NCBI GenBank assembly: GCA_009693785.1
Contig: SHWP01000020.1
Span: 1-53,879, forward strand
Length of the DNA stretch: 53,879 nt
Source: Rhodospirillaceae bacterium
GTDB lineage: Bacteria > Pseudomonadota > Alphaproteobacteria > Rhodospirillales > Rhodospirillaceae
Direction: 5' to 3'
Each line of letters starts with the position of its first letter. Within the stretch, counting starts at the first letter, position 1. Both the position numbers and the translations under genes were made by a program. The notes under the pieces are model-generated. The model was not told where the DNA came from, ran no database searches, and saw only the letters and a list, made by a program, of their open reading frames with translations. Positions 8,488-17,468 of this stretch are shown in pieces.

Positions 8488-9401
8488 TCAGAACCCCAGT
8501 TGCAATGACAAGTACGCCGCGCGTTGATTATCGCGAATAACAATGTTGCCCAAATTCACATAAGCGGCCGTGATAGAAATATTTTTAGTTGGCACCCAGA
8601 CGATGAAGGCATCGTACCAATCGTTCTCGCGCGCTATAGCAAGGTCGCTGGGCTTCATGCGATATTCGGCACCAATCAACCAGTTACGGCTGAACAACAG
8701 CGCGGCTGATCCCTCCAGCGTTGGTTTGTAGGCATTGCTTGTGGCGCTGCCAAACCCCAGGATGCCGAGCTGATTGGCCTTGGTGAAACGTAGCGTGGTG
8801 TTTACCAGAAGGCTTTGCGCCAGATACAGCTTCGTGGCACTGGCATAAAGATCGACACCCTTGTCGTTACGAGCACCAATGGCGCGCAATACCGCGTCTC
8901 GGTTGTTATTTTTGAACTGCATACCGATGCTCAACTGCGGCCACCAGCGGTCTTGATCCAAAACCGCATCGCCGAAAACCTTTGCCTTCACTCCCAGTAT
9001 GTCTTGCCGGAACGTAAACCCTTGCCCCAAGCCCAAGGCCGCGCCTACGCTTTCGGTGTTGAGCGTTGCTGTGCTACGGAGAGTTCGACGCGGTCATAAA
9101 GCCCTAACGTCGCCCCAAATACCGTGAGGTGGTAATCCTGTGAGCGCACGTGGGTGACAAACCCGCTGCCGCCAATTTGGTCGCGCGTACCATAGCCCGA
9201 AATGACCGCCCATGGCGCGAGGCCGCCCCCGACCGCCCCTTCAATTTGCGCAACCCCGCCCGTAGCCAAAAGTTTGCCGCCGTATGGCCGGTCGGTCGTG
9301 ACAGGAGCTTCGAGCAATTGTGCGCGCGGCGCACCTGGCAGCAACGCCAGTACCAAGGCCAAACTGATGATCAGGCCGCGTCTCAAGGCCATTCTCCGCA
9401 A
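8488..9401 (-). pseudogene. DUF3034 family protein, interrupted by one frameshift
   Basis: Two adjacent open frames together make one DUF3034-type protein, a family of exported, beta-rich, probably outer-membrane proteins of unknown role. The first part (9401 to 9045) has a signal peptide ending in PRAQ and the motifs GGKLLATGGVAQIEGA and GYGTRDQIGGSGF. The second (9036 to 8488) has GLGQGFTFRQD, AVLDQDRWWPQ and a C-terminal aromatic, GF. Near 9061 one A/T pair seems lost: restoring it changes the join to QQRFNTESVGAALGLGQGF, which removes the stop and matches the family. The repaired length is 304 aa. It lies downstream of the flavoprotein trio on the same strand. Confidence 0.85.
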
Positions 9402-9492
9402 ACAACACTACGTTAAAATGATGCTGGATGATTGGCGGTCAAAACACAAATAAGGCAAATCAAAACTAAGTGACGTTCGTCGAAAATCCCGT

Positions 9493-10923
9493 CTAAGCGC
9501 GCAGAATTGTCTCGCCCAGCATGCGCCCGAAGGTCAACGCTGGCGTGACCATCATGCCGTTGACAAAACTATCGCCCGAGGTTGTGCCACCGCCAATCAC
9601 CTCGCCCACGGCATAGAGGTTCGGCACTGTTCCGCCATTAGGCTTGAGCACCCGCATGGACGTGTCGATGGCCAGACCCGCACACGACTTCACGGTGTAG
9701 CCCTGAATACCGACGGCATAGAACGGCGCTTTGATCACGGGCAGCGGCATATGCACACGGCCTAAGCGGTCAGCGCCAGCATCGTAAGCTGCATTATAGT
9801 CTTCGACGCTCTTGAGAAGCGTGGGAATATCCGCGCCCATTTTTGCGCCAAGCTCGCTCAGTGTCGGCGCACTGTGGAAGTTCGGGTGATTGTTAAACGC
9901 CGCCAAGAATTTTTCACGCGGCCAGGCAGGCGCCAAAGGCGGGGCTTTATCCAAGATTTCCTGATCGAACACGGCGAAATGCCGATGCCCCGGTTGCGCC
10001 AATAGCGCCTTCTCGCGGTGATCGACACTGGGGTGATCTTCGCGCACAAAACGCGCGCCCTTTTGGTTGACGCAAATCTCCCATGGTTGGCGCATGCGCG
10101 GATAAAAGGTCACACCCACTTCAATGGCTGCGGGGAACTTGCGGCTCTGCAGCACCGAACCGAAGGTGCACAGGTATTTTTCACCGCCGCGCAAGTAGCC
10201 ACCGGCTGCTAGCCCCATACGAATGCCCAGACCTTGCGACATCGGATGCGCGACATTGCAAAATAGCGGCACGCCATGCAGTTCCTGGTACATCTCCGCG
10301 TTTGAAGCGCAGCCACCTGCCGCCAAGACAACATTCTTGGCTTTGTGCTCGACGCGTGCACCCGATGCATCCTCGGTGACGACACCGGTCGCGGCGCCGG
10401 ACGCATCGTGCATCAACTCTGTCGCGCCTGTATTGAGCATGACTTTCAAGTTGCCACCGGCCACGGCCTTATCGACCAAAGGCTGCATGGTTTCATGGAT
10501 CGAAACGCCCATCTTCGGGCCCCAGCAATAGCGGCGCTTGGTGAAGTATTCGTGGCCCGAGCCCTTCACCGGGTGGCCGTCGACGGGGCGAAAGCTGTTA
10601 TCCCAAAGCCAATCAATGGCCTTGGCTGCGTTATCAACCAGCAAGCGCGTTAACGCTAAATCCGACGAACCGCGATTGATGCGGATAATGTCGGCGTAGT
10701 GTTCATCGGGCGTATCTTGAATGCCAAGGGCAGCTTGCATTTTTGTGCCAGCCGCGGCGATTTGCCCGCTGGAGCGATCGAGCGTACCACCCAGCATGTG
10801 ATACTTTTCAACCATCAGCGTCTTCAGGCCGCGCGCAGCCGCGAAAATTGCTGTCGGCATGCCAGCCGTACCGCCGCCAACAATGATAACATCCCAACTT
10901 TGATTCATCATAACCTCAGGCAT
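9493..10923 (-). CDS. FAD flavoprotein A, fumarate/urocanate-reductase-like, no signal peptide
   Basis: An FAD_binding_2 flavoprotein (up to 476 aa). The FAD motif is DVIIVGGGTAGMPTA near residues 11-25. Arg303 in DHREKALLAQ aligns with the proton-shuttle Arg of flavocytochrome c3. The segments that normally carry substrate-binding His (HHTMGG) and Arg (ANRLGGNA) read TVKSCAGL and SGDSFVNG, so it is probably not a fumarate reductase. A GAGG site at 10914-10917 favours the ATG at 10908 (MNQSWD) over 10923, and either way there is no export signal, unlike neighbours B and C. It is the last gene of the C-B-A set. Substrate and electron donor are unknown; there is no cytochrome or Fe-S domain. 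Confidence 0.82.
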   Translation of the reverse strand: MPEVMMNQSWDVIIVGGGTAGMPTAIFAAARGLKTLMVEKYHMLGGTLDRSSGQIAAAGTKMQAALGIQDTPDEHYADIIRINRGSSDLALTRLLVDNAAKAIDWLWDNSFRPVDGHPVKGSGHEYFTKRRYCWGPKMGVSIHETMQPLVDKAVAGGNLKVMLNTGATELMHDASGAATGVVTEDASGARVEHKAKNVVLAAGGCASNAEMYQELHGVPLFCNVAHPMSQGLGIRMGLAAGGYLRGGEKYLCTFGSVLQSRKFPAAIEVGVTFYPRMRQPWEICVNQKGARFVREDHPSVDHREKALLAQPGHRHFAVFDQEILDKAPPLAPAWPREKFLAAFNNHPNFHSAPTLSELGAKMGADIPTLLKSVEDYNAAYDAGADRLGRVHMPLPVIKAPFYAVGIQGYTVKSCAGLAIDTSMRVLKPNGGTVPNLYAVGEVIGGGTTSGDSFVNGMMVTPALTFGRMLGETILRA

Positions 10924-12427
10924 TTCTCAGTAGTATTTTACTGCCGAGCAAGCGTCCGAACGTCAGCGCAGGCGTCACCATCATGCCGTTGACGAAACTC
11001 GCGCCCGAGGTTGCCCCGCCCCCGATCACCTCGCCCGCCGCATAAAGGTTTGGAATCGGTTGGCCGTTGGGCCGAATGACCTGCAACGACGGGTTCACGG
11101 CAAGTCCGGCGCTCGACTTGATGGTAAAACCTTGCACGCCAACAGCGTAGTATGGGCCCTGAGCGACCGGCAACGGCATGTGGTTGCGCCCGAACCGGTC
11201 GGACCCCGTTTGTTGCGCAGCATTATAGTCAGCCACAGATTTCTCGAACACACCGATATCAACCATGATGCGTGCCCCAAGTTCGGCAAGCGTGGGCGCA
11301 GTCGTAAACATCGCGTGTTGATTAAACGCCGCCATCAACTTTTCACGCGGCCAGCCTGGAATGAGTGGCGGCGCTTTGTCGAGAATGGCTTGGTCGAACA
11401 CCACAAAACAGCGATGACCCGGTTGAGCCAAGAGGGCCTTCTCGCGGTGATCGACGCTGGCGTGGTCCTCACGCACAAAGCGTTGACCGCTGGCATTGAC
11501 GAATATTTCCCAAGGCATGCGCTGGTGAGGCTGCAACACAACACCGGCATCGATGGGGCTTGGATAAGCCCGGTCGCGTAGCACCGCACCAAACGAACAC
11601 AAATATTTATCACCGCCGCGCAAGTAACCGCCAACACCAAGGCCCATGGTCAGCCCGTGACCTTGCGACATGGGGTGGGCGATTTTGGCAAACAACGGCA
11701 CGCCATGGTGGTCTTGGAACATGACCGGGTTTGAGGCGCTGCCGCCGCTGGTTAGCACGACGCTTTTGGCGCGCAACTCGCTACGCGTGCCCGATGCATC
11801 CTCGGTCTTTACCCCTTGAATGGCGCCGTTGGCGCCTTGCAACAACTCGGTGACTCCCGTGCTGAGCATGACTTGTAACTTGCCGCGCGCCACGGCCTGA
11901 TCGATCAGGGGCTGCATGGTTTCGTAGATCGAGACGCCGTTTTTCGAACCCCACTGGTAACGCCGCTTCAAAAAGAACTCATGGCCTGAGCCTGCGACCG
12001 GGTGTCCTTCCACGGCCTTGAAGCCGTTATCAAAAAGCCAATCTACGGTCGCTGCAGCGTTGTCGACAAATAGCCTACCCAAGGCAGGATCACCCGTACC
12101 TTTGTTGATACGAAGTATATCGGCGTAATGTTCGTCGGGTGTATCGACAATCCCCAGCGATTTTTGAAACTTCGTACCTGCTGCAGCGATTTGGCCACCT
12201 GAACGATCGAGCGTCCCGCCAAGCATGTGGTACTTGTCGATCAACAGCGTCTTAAGCCCGCGCATGGCAGCGAAATACGCTGTAGGCATACCCGCCGTAC
12301 CGCCACCCACGACAATCACATCCCATGTGTCGGCGGCATAAACTGAGCGTGGCATTATCGCGGCAGCGGCCGCAGCCGCGCTGCCCTTGAGGAATGTGCG
12401 CTTCGAAGATGATTCTAATTCGCTCAT
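10916..12427 (-). CDS. FAD flavoprotein B, fumarate/urocanate-reductase-like, Tat-type signal
   Basis: A paralogue of flavoprotein A (503 aa) with an N-terminal signal: SSKRTFLKG at residues 7-15, an Ala-rich core and a VYA|AD cleavage-like site near residue 31. The motif has Lys-Arg where classical Tat signals have Arg-Arg. The mature part begins with DVIVVGGGTAGMPTA. The catalytic-type Arg is kept in VDHREKALLAQ, and the fumarate-binding His and Arg are absent. A strong GGGGAGG site precedes the ATG. It starts 16 bases after gene C and ends near the start of gene A, so the three form one transcription unit. Export in folded form with FAD is inferred from the signal; the substrate is unknown. 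Confidence 0.84.
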   Translation of the reverse strand: MSELESSSKRTFLKGSAAAAAAAIMPRSVYAADTWDVIVVGGGTAGMPTAYFAAMRGLKTLLIDKYHMLGGTLDRSGGQIAAAGTKFQKSLGIVDTPDEHYADILRINKGTGDPALGRLFVDNAAATVDWLFDNGFKAVEGHPVAGSGHEFFLKRRYQWGSKNGVSIYETMQPLIDQAVARGKLQVMLSTGVTELLQGANGAIQGVKTEDASGTRSELRAKSVVLTSGGSASNPVMFQDHHGVPLFAKIAHPMSQGHGLTMGLGVGGYLRGGDKYLCSFGAVLRDRAYPSPIDAGVVLQPHQRMPWEIFVNASGQRFVREDHASVDHREKALLAQPGHRCFVVFDQAILDKAPPLIPGWPREKLMAAFNQHAMFTTAPTLAELGARIMVDIGVFEKSVADYNAAQQTGSDRFGRNHMPLPVAQGPYYAVGVQGFTIKSSAGLAVNPSLQVIRPNGQPIPNLYAAGEVIGGGATSGASFVNGMMVTPALTFGRLLGSKILLRNA

Positions 12428-12443
12428 GGATGCCTCCCCTGGC

Positions 12444-13952
12444 CTAGGCCGTGCGTAATGGCAATAACTTGCTGCCCAATAATCTCCCGAATGTCAGCGC
12501 GGGCGTGACTAACATTCCATTCGTGTAGGCGTTGCCCGAAGTTGCCCCCGCGCCCAATACTTCACCGGCAGCGTACAAGTTCACCACCGGCTCGCCATCC
12601 TCTTTGACCACGCGTAGCGTGTTGTCCACCGCCAACCCAGCGAAGGAGATGATGGTGATGCCTTGTTGCGCCACGGCATAATACGGTGCGCGCGCCATTG
12701 GCAGGGGCATGTGCTTGCGACCGAAGATATCCACGCCCTTGGCTTGGCCGTCGTTGTAGTTCGCCACGCTTTGAATCAACCCATTAGGCGTGATGCCTAA
12801 TTTTTTGGCCAAGCCCTCGATGGTGTCGGCCTTGGCAAACATAGGATGGGCATCGAACAAACCCAGCATCCGCTCGTTGCCTAGGGCGGGCATCAAGGGC
12901 GGTGCTTTGTCCAGCATCTCTTGGTCGAACACGACCCACGAACGCATGCCTGGTTGTTTTAATAGCGCGTGCTCGCGTTCATCCACGCTGGGATGATCTT
13001 CGCGTACAAAACGCTCACCGCGCCGGTTGACGATGATCTCCCACGGCTGACGGCGGCGTGGATCGGTAACAGCCGAGCCAAAAATTGGGCTGGGGTAATT
13101 GATGTCGGCTAAGACCGAGCCGGAATTGCACAAATATTTCTCGCCACCGCGCACATAACCGCCCGCGGCTACACCCAATTCGATGCCCTTACCTTGGCTG
13201 AATGGATATGCCGCGCGCGCATAAAGCGGCACGCCATGCAAATCTTCGAACATCTTAGGGTTCGATGCGCACCCGCCCGAGGTGAGCACAACACTTTTGC
13301 CGGTGTGTTCTGCCCGCAGTCCATCGCTATCTTCTGTGATAACGCCGATGACCGCGCCTTTCACATCCTGCATTAATTCCACCGCACCCGTGCGCATGAG
13401 GGCGGTGACTTTGCCCGCCGCAATAGCCGCTTCGGCTTGAGGCTTGAGAACTTTCAGAATACTGCGTCCGCCCTCGGGGCCCCACAGGTAACGTGCTGTG
13501 GTGAACGCTTCATGCTCGCCTTCAATCACAGGGTGTTCAGGCAACGTCGTGTAACCGTTGTCGGCTAGCCAATCGATGGTTGCTGTCGCGTTATCGACGA
13601 GCAGACGGGCCAAGGCCGGGTCGCACGTACCCCGCGTGATGCGCATGATGTCTTCGAAATGCGCCTCGGGCGTGTCTTGAATATTTTTGGCCGATTGGAA
13701 TTTCGTGCCGGCGGCGGCGATTTGACCGGCCGAGCGGTCGAGCGTACCGCCCAACAAGCCAGACTTTTCAATCAGCAACACTTTGGCACCGCGTTCAGCC
13801 GCAAAGATCGCCGTGGGCAGGCCAGCAGTGCCACCACCCACCACAATTACGTCCCAGCCTTCGGTCGCCCGCGCACGGCGTATGCCCAGTATTGCCGTGC
13901 CCGCGATGAGGCCCGTTGACCTTAAGAACACGCGCTTGCTTATGCCCCGCAT
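12444..13952 (-). CDS. FAD flavoprotein C, fumarate/urocanate-reductase-like, Tat-type signal
   Basis: The first gene of the flavoprotein trio (502 aa). The signal region has ISKRVFLRS (residues 4-12), a hydrophobic stretch (GLIAGTAILGI) and an ARA|TEG cleavage-like site near residue 29, again with Lys-Arg. The FAD motif DVIVVGGGTAGLPTA follows at about 34-48. The proton-shuttle-type Arg is in VDEREHALLKQ. The C-terminal substrate region reads SFAGLAVD and TSGNAYTNG instead of the His/Arg motifs of fumarate reductases. A GAGGGG site precedes the ATG. It is more distant from A and B than they are from each other, as judged by these segments, so duplication is not a very recent tandem event. 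Confidence 0.83.
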   Translation of the reverse strand: MRGISKRVFLRSTGLIAGTAILGIRRARATEGWDVIVVGGGTAGLPTAIFAAERGAKVLLIEKSGLLGGTLDRSAGQIAAAGTKFQSAKNIQDTPEAHFEDIMRITRGTCDPALARLLVDNATATIDWLADNGYTTLPEHPVIEGEHEAFTTARYLWGPEGGRSILKVLKPQAEAAIAAGKVTALMRTGAVELMQDVKGAVIGVITEDSDGLRAEHTGKSVVLTSGGCASNPKMFEDLHGVPLYARAAYPFSQGKGIELGVAAGGYVRGGEKYLCNSGSVLADINYPSPIFGSAVTDPRRRQPWEIIVNRRGERFVREDHPSVDEREHALLKQPGMRSWVVFDQEMLDKAPPLMPALGNERMLGLFDAHPMFAKADTIEGLAKKLGITPNGLIQSVANYNDGQAKGVDIFGRKHMPLPMARAPYYAVAQQGITIISFAGLAVDNTLRVVKEDGEPVVNLYAAGEVLGAGATSGNAYTNGMLVTPALTFGRLLGSKLLPLRTA

Positions 13953-14021
13953 GGTTGCCCCTCGTTGGCCGACGACAAGGCATTATCGTGCCTCATCTAG
14001 GGCCAGGAGCAAGGGGGATTG

Positions 14022-14560
14022 CTAGGCCATCATCACTTCGCGAACGGGGATTGGCTGCGGGTTGGGGCGAATTCCCGGTGTTCCAGCGAAGTCTGTCAGG
14101 CCAGGGTCGACGCCGAATTGCTTCATCATGGTGGTAATTTGGCCGCGGTGATGGGTTTGATGATTGAACATCTGCAACACCAGTTGCCAGCGTGGGTAGG
14201 TGAACGTTCCGCCCGAAACCAGGCTTTGAAACTTCAGCGGCCCGGTGAGCCACTCGGGTGTCAGTTCGGCGGCGAACTGGCTGGTTCGGCGATCCATTTG
14301 ACGCTGGGCGTCACAGAGTTCGTCATAGTCGTCGTAAAGCTCGGCATCGAGCGTTGAGTGAGGATTAGGGGTTTCCACGAAGCGCGACATCCAGGCTTGG
14401 TCGCAGAGGAGAATATGATTCAGCGTGCCATGAATGGATTTAAAGAACGCGCCGATATTTTTTTGCGTTTTTCGTCCCCCAGAACCGCGCATTTTTCATA
14501 GATACTTTGGTTCATCCACGTGTTGTAGAGCGCAAACGCCTGAAACAGATCTGGTGACAT
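14022..14560 (-). pseudogene. DinB family protein, interrupted by a homopolymer frameshift
   Basis: A DinB/YfiT-type four-helix protein (often a metal-dependent thiol transferase or hydrolase fold) split by one missing base. The largest continuous frame (14492-14022) begins inside the protein and has GAFFKSIHGTLNHILL and the metal-ligand stretch MFNHQTHHRGQI. The real start is the ATG at 14560 with a GAGGAG site; it reads MSPDLFQAFALYNTWMNQ. The frames join in a run of seven T (14458-14464; seven A in the gene). Eight would give KRKKNIGAFFKSIHG and a 179-aa protein. Three His ligands appear intact. It lies just upstream of the gap before flavoprotein C, on the opposite side from DUF3034. Confidence 0.87.
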
Positions 14561-14719
14561 CTCAGGGCTCCTCATGCAATTGATTTCGAGTCGATATTAA
14601 TATGGCACGATAGGCGCGGCAAGAAATAGATAACACCACTATGAGTTGAATTCAGGATATGGGCGAGACAGGAGGACTCACATCTCGCCAACGGTGGTTT
14701 AGAACGACTACAGGCGAGA

Positions 14720-15907
14720 TCAGCCTAAGGGTTCTAAATGGGCCATGGGGTCGACCGATTGGGTGCCCTGGCGAATCTCGAAATGCAGCTGCGGTGCATC
14801 GACGTTGCCGGTGCGCCCAACCGTGGAGATGACTTGGCCTTGTTGGATTTCATCGCCGCGTTTAACGAGGAGTTTGTCATTATGAGCATAAGCTGTAATC
14901 CAGCCATCGGAATGCTTGATGAGAAGTAAGTTCCCAAAGCCCTTCAATTCGTTGCCTGCATAAGCGACGACGCCATTATCGGCGGCTTTGACTTGCGCCC
15001 CCGCAACGGCTGCAATGTTAATGCCATCGTTATGCAGGCCCTTCCCAGACGGCCCAAAGCCCGAGATCACCTTGCCCTTTAAGGGCCAAACAAACCGCGC
15101 TGCTGCACGCGGAGGTGGCAGGGTCAATGGTGCTGGCTCGGGTGGCAACGAAGCTGTTTGGGCCGATACGTCTGCGGACTCGACTGCGGGCCGAACTGAC
15201 CCTATCGCCCGCTCTTGCGGTTCGGCTATGGGCGCAGCCTCAGCAGGAGGAGGAACCTGACGGAACTGCGGAGGTGCGACCGGTTGAGATTGAATCGATG
15301 GTGGTTGCCCCTGACGTGGTTGAATTTGAGTGGGCTGAACCTGGGGCAGCTGACCCGCTGGTGGCGGCAACGATTCAACTGCAATAGCGCTGCTGCGAGG
15401 CGAAGCCGACACCCCCGGCGTTACGGTAGGCCGCGACACGCCGCCTGCAGAAGCCACCGGAACTGACGGGGCAATGACAGGTGCGGCAGCAGCCGTGAAC
15501 GGATCGGGAATCCAAAGAGTTTGGCCAATCGCGATTATATAGGGTGGTGCAAGCTCATTGGCGTCAGCGATCAGGCGCATTTCAACACCGTACTGGCGGG
15601 CAAGCTTCGAAAGTGTGTCGCCCCGGTCGATCTTATGTCTCATCGCCGGATCGAGCAGTAGTTGCTGGCCGACTTTCAGTTCGTAGGGTGCCTTCAGGCC
15701 ATTGCGGGCGATGATGGCTTTGGTTGGAACGTTGTATCGGCGTGAAATGGTATAGAGCGTATCGCCCGCCTGCACTTCGACCGTGCGGCTACGGCCTACA
15801 TCCCACAAAAAGCCGCCCTTGAAACCCGGCGGCGGTTCGAACTTCGGCGCGCAGGCCGACAGCAACACAATTGTGGCAAGGGTAAGTGCGCTGCGAAGGA
15901 TGCTCAT
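14720..15907 (-). CDS. LysM/M23 lipoprotein, NlpD-like, with degenerate active site
   Basis: An envelope lipoprotein (395 aa): signal with lipobox LLSAC (Cys19), two LysM domains (about 43-88 and 91-134), a long Pro/Gln/Ala-rich linker and a C-terminal M23 (LytM) domain (about 275-395). The metalloprotease motifs are altered: the HxxxD site reads LHNDGIN, and the HxH site reads QLHFEIR. An Asp ligand and the catalytic His are therefore missing, while AYAHN is kept. This is the pattern of NlpD/EnvC-type factors that activate amidases rather than cut peptidoglycan. It lies after surE-pcm, the usual place in Alphaproteobacteria. Confidence 0.9.
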   Translation of the reverse strand: MSILRSALTLATIVLLSACAPKFEPPPGFKGGFLWDVGRSRTVEVQAGDTLYTISRRYNVPTKAIIARNGLKAPYELKVGQQLLLDPAMRHKIDRGDTLSKLARQYGVEMRLIADANELAPPYIIAIGQTLWIPDPFTAAAAPVIAPSVPVASAGGVSRPTVTPGVSASPRSSAIAVESLPPPAGQLPQVQPTQIQPRQGQPPSIQSQPVAPPQFRQVPPPAEAAPIAEPQERAIGSVRPAVESADVSAQTASLPPEPAPLTLPPPRAAARFVWPLKGKVISGFGPSGKGLHNDGINIAAVAGAQVKAADNGVVAYAGNELKGFGNLLLIKHSDGWITAYAHNDKLLVKRGDEIQQGQVISTVGRTGNVDAPQLHFEIRQGTQSVDPMAHLEPLG

Positions 15908-15920
15908 TGAAATAGTATAT

Positions 15921-15948
15921 AGGGATTCTTGCGAAAACGGGAATCCCT
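15921..15948. repeat. Inverted repeat between pcm and the LysM/M23 gene
   Basis: A perfect 8-bp stem (15921-15928 with 15941-15948) encloses a 12-base loop and sits just upstream of the LysM/M23 start. Six T follow it on the plus strand (15950-15955), but both flanking genes run on the minus strand, where no T run follows. It may be a leader hairpin or a worn REP-like element; the sequence alone does not decide. Confidence 0.4.
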
Positions 15949-15967
15949 CTTTTTTGCGCGTAAGAGT

Positions 15968-16636
15968 TCAGCGATACTTTTTTGTGTTTCCTGCTTCCTC
16001 GGGCACGCCTTGAACTAGGGGCACAAAGCGCACCGGGAACATACGCTCGCTGTGATACTTCTTGCCATCCTTGCGGACCCGGATGACTTCTTGATGCAGC
16101 CCCGCAGGGTCGCCCACCGGCAGCACCATGATGCCGCCTTGGTCTGATAACTGAGCCACCAAGTCTGGCGGCACGACCCTCGGGGCGGCAGTCACAAGAA
16201 TTCGGTCAAACGGGGCTTGAGCGGGCCAGCCCTTATAGCCGTCACCGGCCATTGTCGTGATGTTATGGATTTGCAGTTTCTTGAACCGCGCTTCGGCTTG
16301 GGCCAACAGGTCGCGGTGGCGCTCGATGGTATAAACCCGCCGGGCCAATTTGGATAAAACGACCGCCTGATACCCGCTGCCTGTGCCAACTTCCAACACC
16401 TTGTGCCGGTCACCGATTTCTAACGCCTGACTCATGAGGCCGACAATCAATGGCTGGCTGATGGTCTGGCCGCAATTAATCGGCAAGGCTTGATTGGCAT
16501 AGGCCTGATCGAGGAAAGCCTCTTCCACGAAGGCCTCGCGCGGCACGGTTTCGATGGCCGAGAGCACGCGCGTGTCGATCACGCCCTGATTGCGCAGGTC
16601 CATGATGAGGCGGATTTTGCGGCTATCGTGGCTCAT
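15968..16636 (-). CDS. pcm: Protein-L-isoaspartate O-methyltransferase
   Basis: A SAM-dependent repair methyltransferase (222 aa) that starts the conversion of isoaspartyl residues back to aspartyl in damaged proteins. Motif I is VLEVGTGSGYQAVVLSKLA (about residues 79-97), and the family's upstream segment NCGQTISQPLIVGLMSQAL, with the substrate-pocket Thr/Ser, precedes it. GPFD-like motif II is APFDRILVTAAP. It lies 23 bases after surE on the same strand, the conserved surE-pcm pairing of stress-survival genes. Confidence 0.95.
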   Translation of the reverse strand: MSHDSRKIRLIMDLRNQGVIDTRVLSAIETVPREAFVEEAFLDQAYANQALPINCGQTISQPLIVGLMSQALEIGDRHKVLEVGTGSGYQAVVLSKLARRVYTIERHRDLLAQAEARFKKLQIHNITTMAGDGYKGWPAQAPFDRILVTAAPRVVPPDLVAQLSDQGGIMVLPVGDPAGLHQEVIRVRKDGKKYHSERMFPVRFVPLVQGVPEEAGNTKKYR

Positions 16637-16659
16637 GGCCTAATCACATCACGCAAGAT

Positions 16660-17460
16660 TTAAGAAGATGTGAACGCCTTGCCCAAGGCCTGCATGGTGG
16701 CATTGTGCGTCAAATCGACGTTAAGCGGCGTCACCGAAACGTAGCCATCGGCCACCGCCTTGAGATCAGTACCCTCGGCCGAGGGATCGCCCAGACGGCG
16801 CGCGGCGATCCAAATATAGGGCCTGCCGCGCGGGTCGTGGCGGTGAACCAGATCATCGCCGATCTTGTTCTTGCCTTGCCGGGCCACGCGGACACCCTTG
16901 GCCTGTTCAGGTGGGCAATCGGGGAAATTGACGTTGATTAGCACGTTTTGGGCCCAGCCCAAAGCGCAAGCTTGGCGCACGATATCTGGGCCGAATTTTT
17001 CTGCCGTCGCCCACTGAATGTTCTCTTCGTCGTCGAAGGCTTGGCTGAAAGCAATCGCGCGAACGCCTAACAGCGCGCCTTCCATGGCGGCTGCGACTGT
17101 ACCTGAATAATGCACGTCTTCACCCAAGTTCACGCCCATATTAATGCCCGAGAGCACTAAATCTGGCGGATGATCTCTCATCAGATGGTTGATGGCGACA
17201 AGCACGCAGTCGGTGGGCGTGCCGTTGATTGTGTAACGCCGCTCGGCCACCTTCACGGGGCGAAGCGGATGATGCAATGTCAGCGAGTGCCCTGCCCCGC
17301 TTTGCTCGGCAGCCGGGGCTACCACCCACACGTCGTCCGACAATGCGCGAGCGATTTGTTCCAGCACGCGCAAGCCCGCTGCAGCAATACCGTCATCGTT
17401 TGACAACAGAATGCGCTTGCCTTTGAGGTCAGTAAGCGGTGCGAATGGGCTAAGAGTCAC
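16660..17460 (-). CDS. surE: 5'/3'-nucleotidase SurE
   Basis: A metal-dependent nucleoside-monophosphate phosphatase (266 aa). The signature RILLSNDDGIAAAGL near residues 16-30 carries the two metal-binding Asp residues. The SGAGHSLTL segment and the LSGINMGVNLGEDVHYSGTV stretch (about 109-128) hold the Asn and Ser ligands of the active site. It begins 8 bases after serS ends and runs into pcm, so serS-surE-pcm is one unit. Length and motifs are normal. Confidence 0.96.
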   Translation of the reverse strand: MTLSPFAPLTDLKGKRILLSNDDGIAAAGLRVLEQIARALSDDVWVVAPAAEQSGAGHSLTLHHPLRPVKVAERRYTINGTPTDCVLVAINHLMRDHPPDLVLSGINMGVNLGEDVHYSGTVAAAMEGALLGVRAIAFSQAFDDEENIQWATAEKFGPDIVRQACALGWAQNVLINVNFPDCPPEQAKGVRVARQGKNKIGDDLVHRHDPRGRPYIWIAARRLGDPSAEGTDLKAVADGYVSVTPLNVDLTHNATMQALGKAFTSS

Positions 17461-17468
17461 AGCTGTGC

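Noticed and set aside
9493-13952. Calling the flavoproteins 3-ketosteroid dehydrogenases or fumarate reductases
   Set aside because: They keep the fumarate-reductase-type Arg but lack the substrate His/Arg, and the tyrosines expected for ketosteroid dehydrogenases could not be placed. A family-level name is safer.
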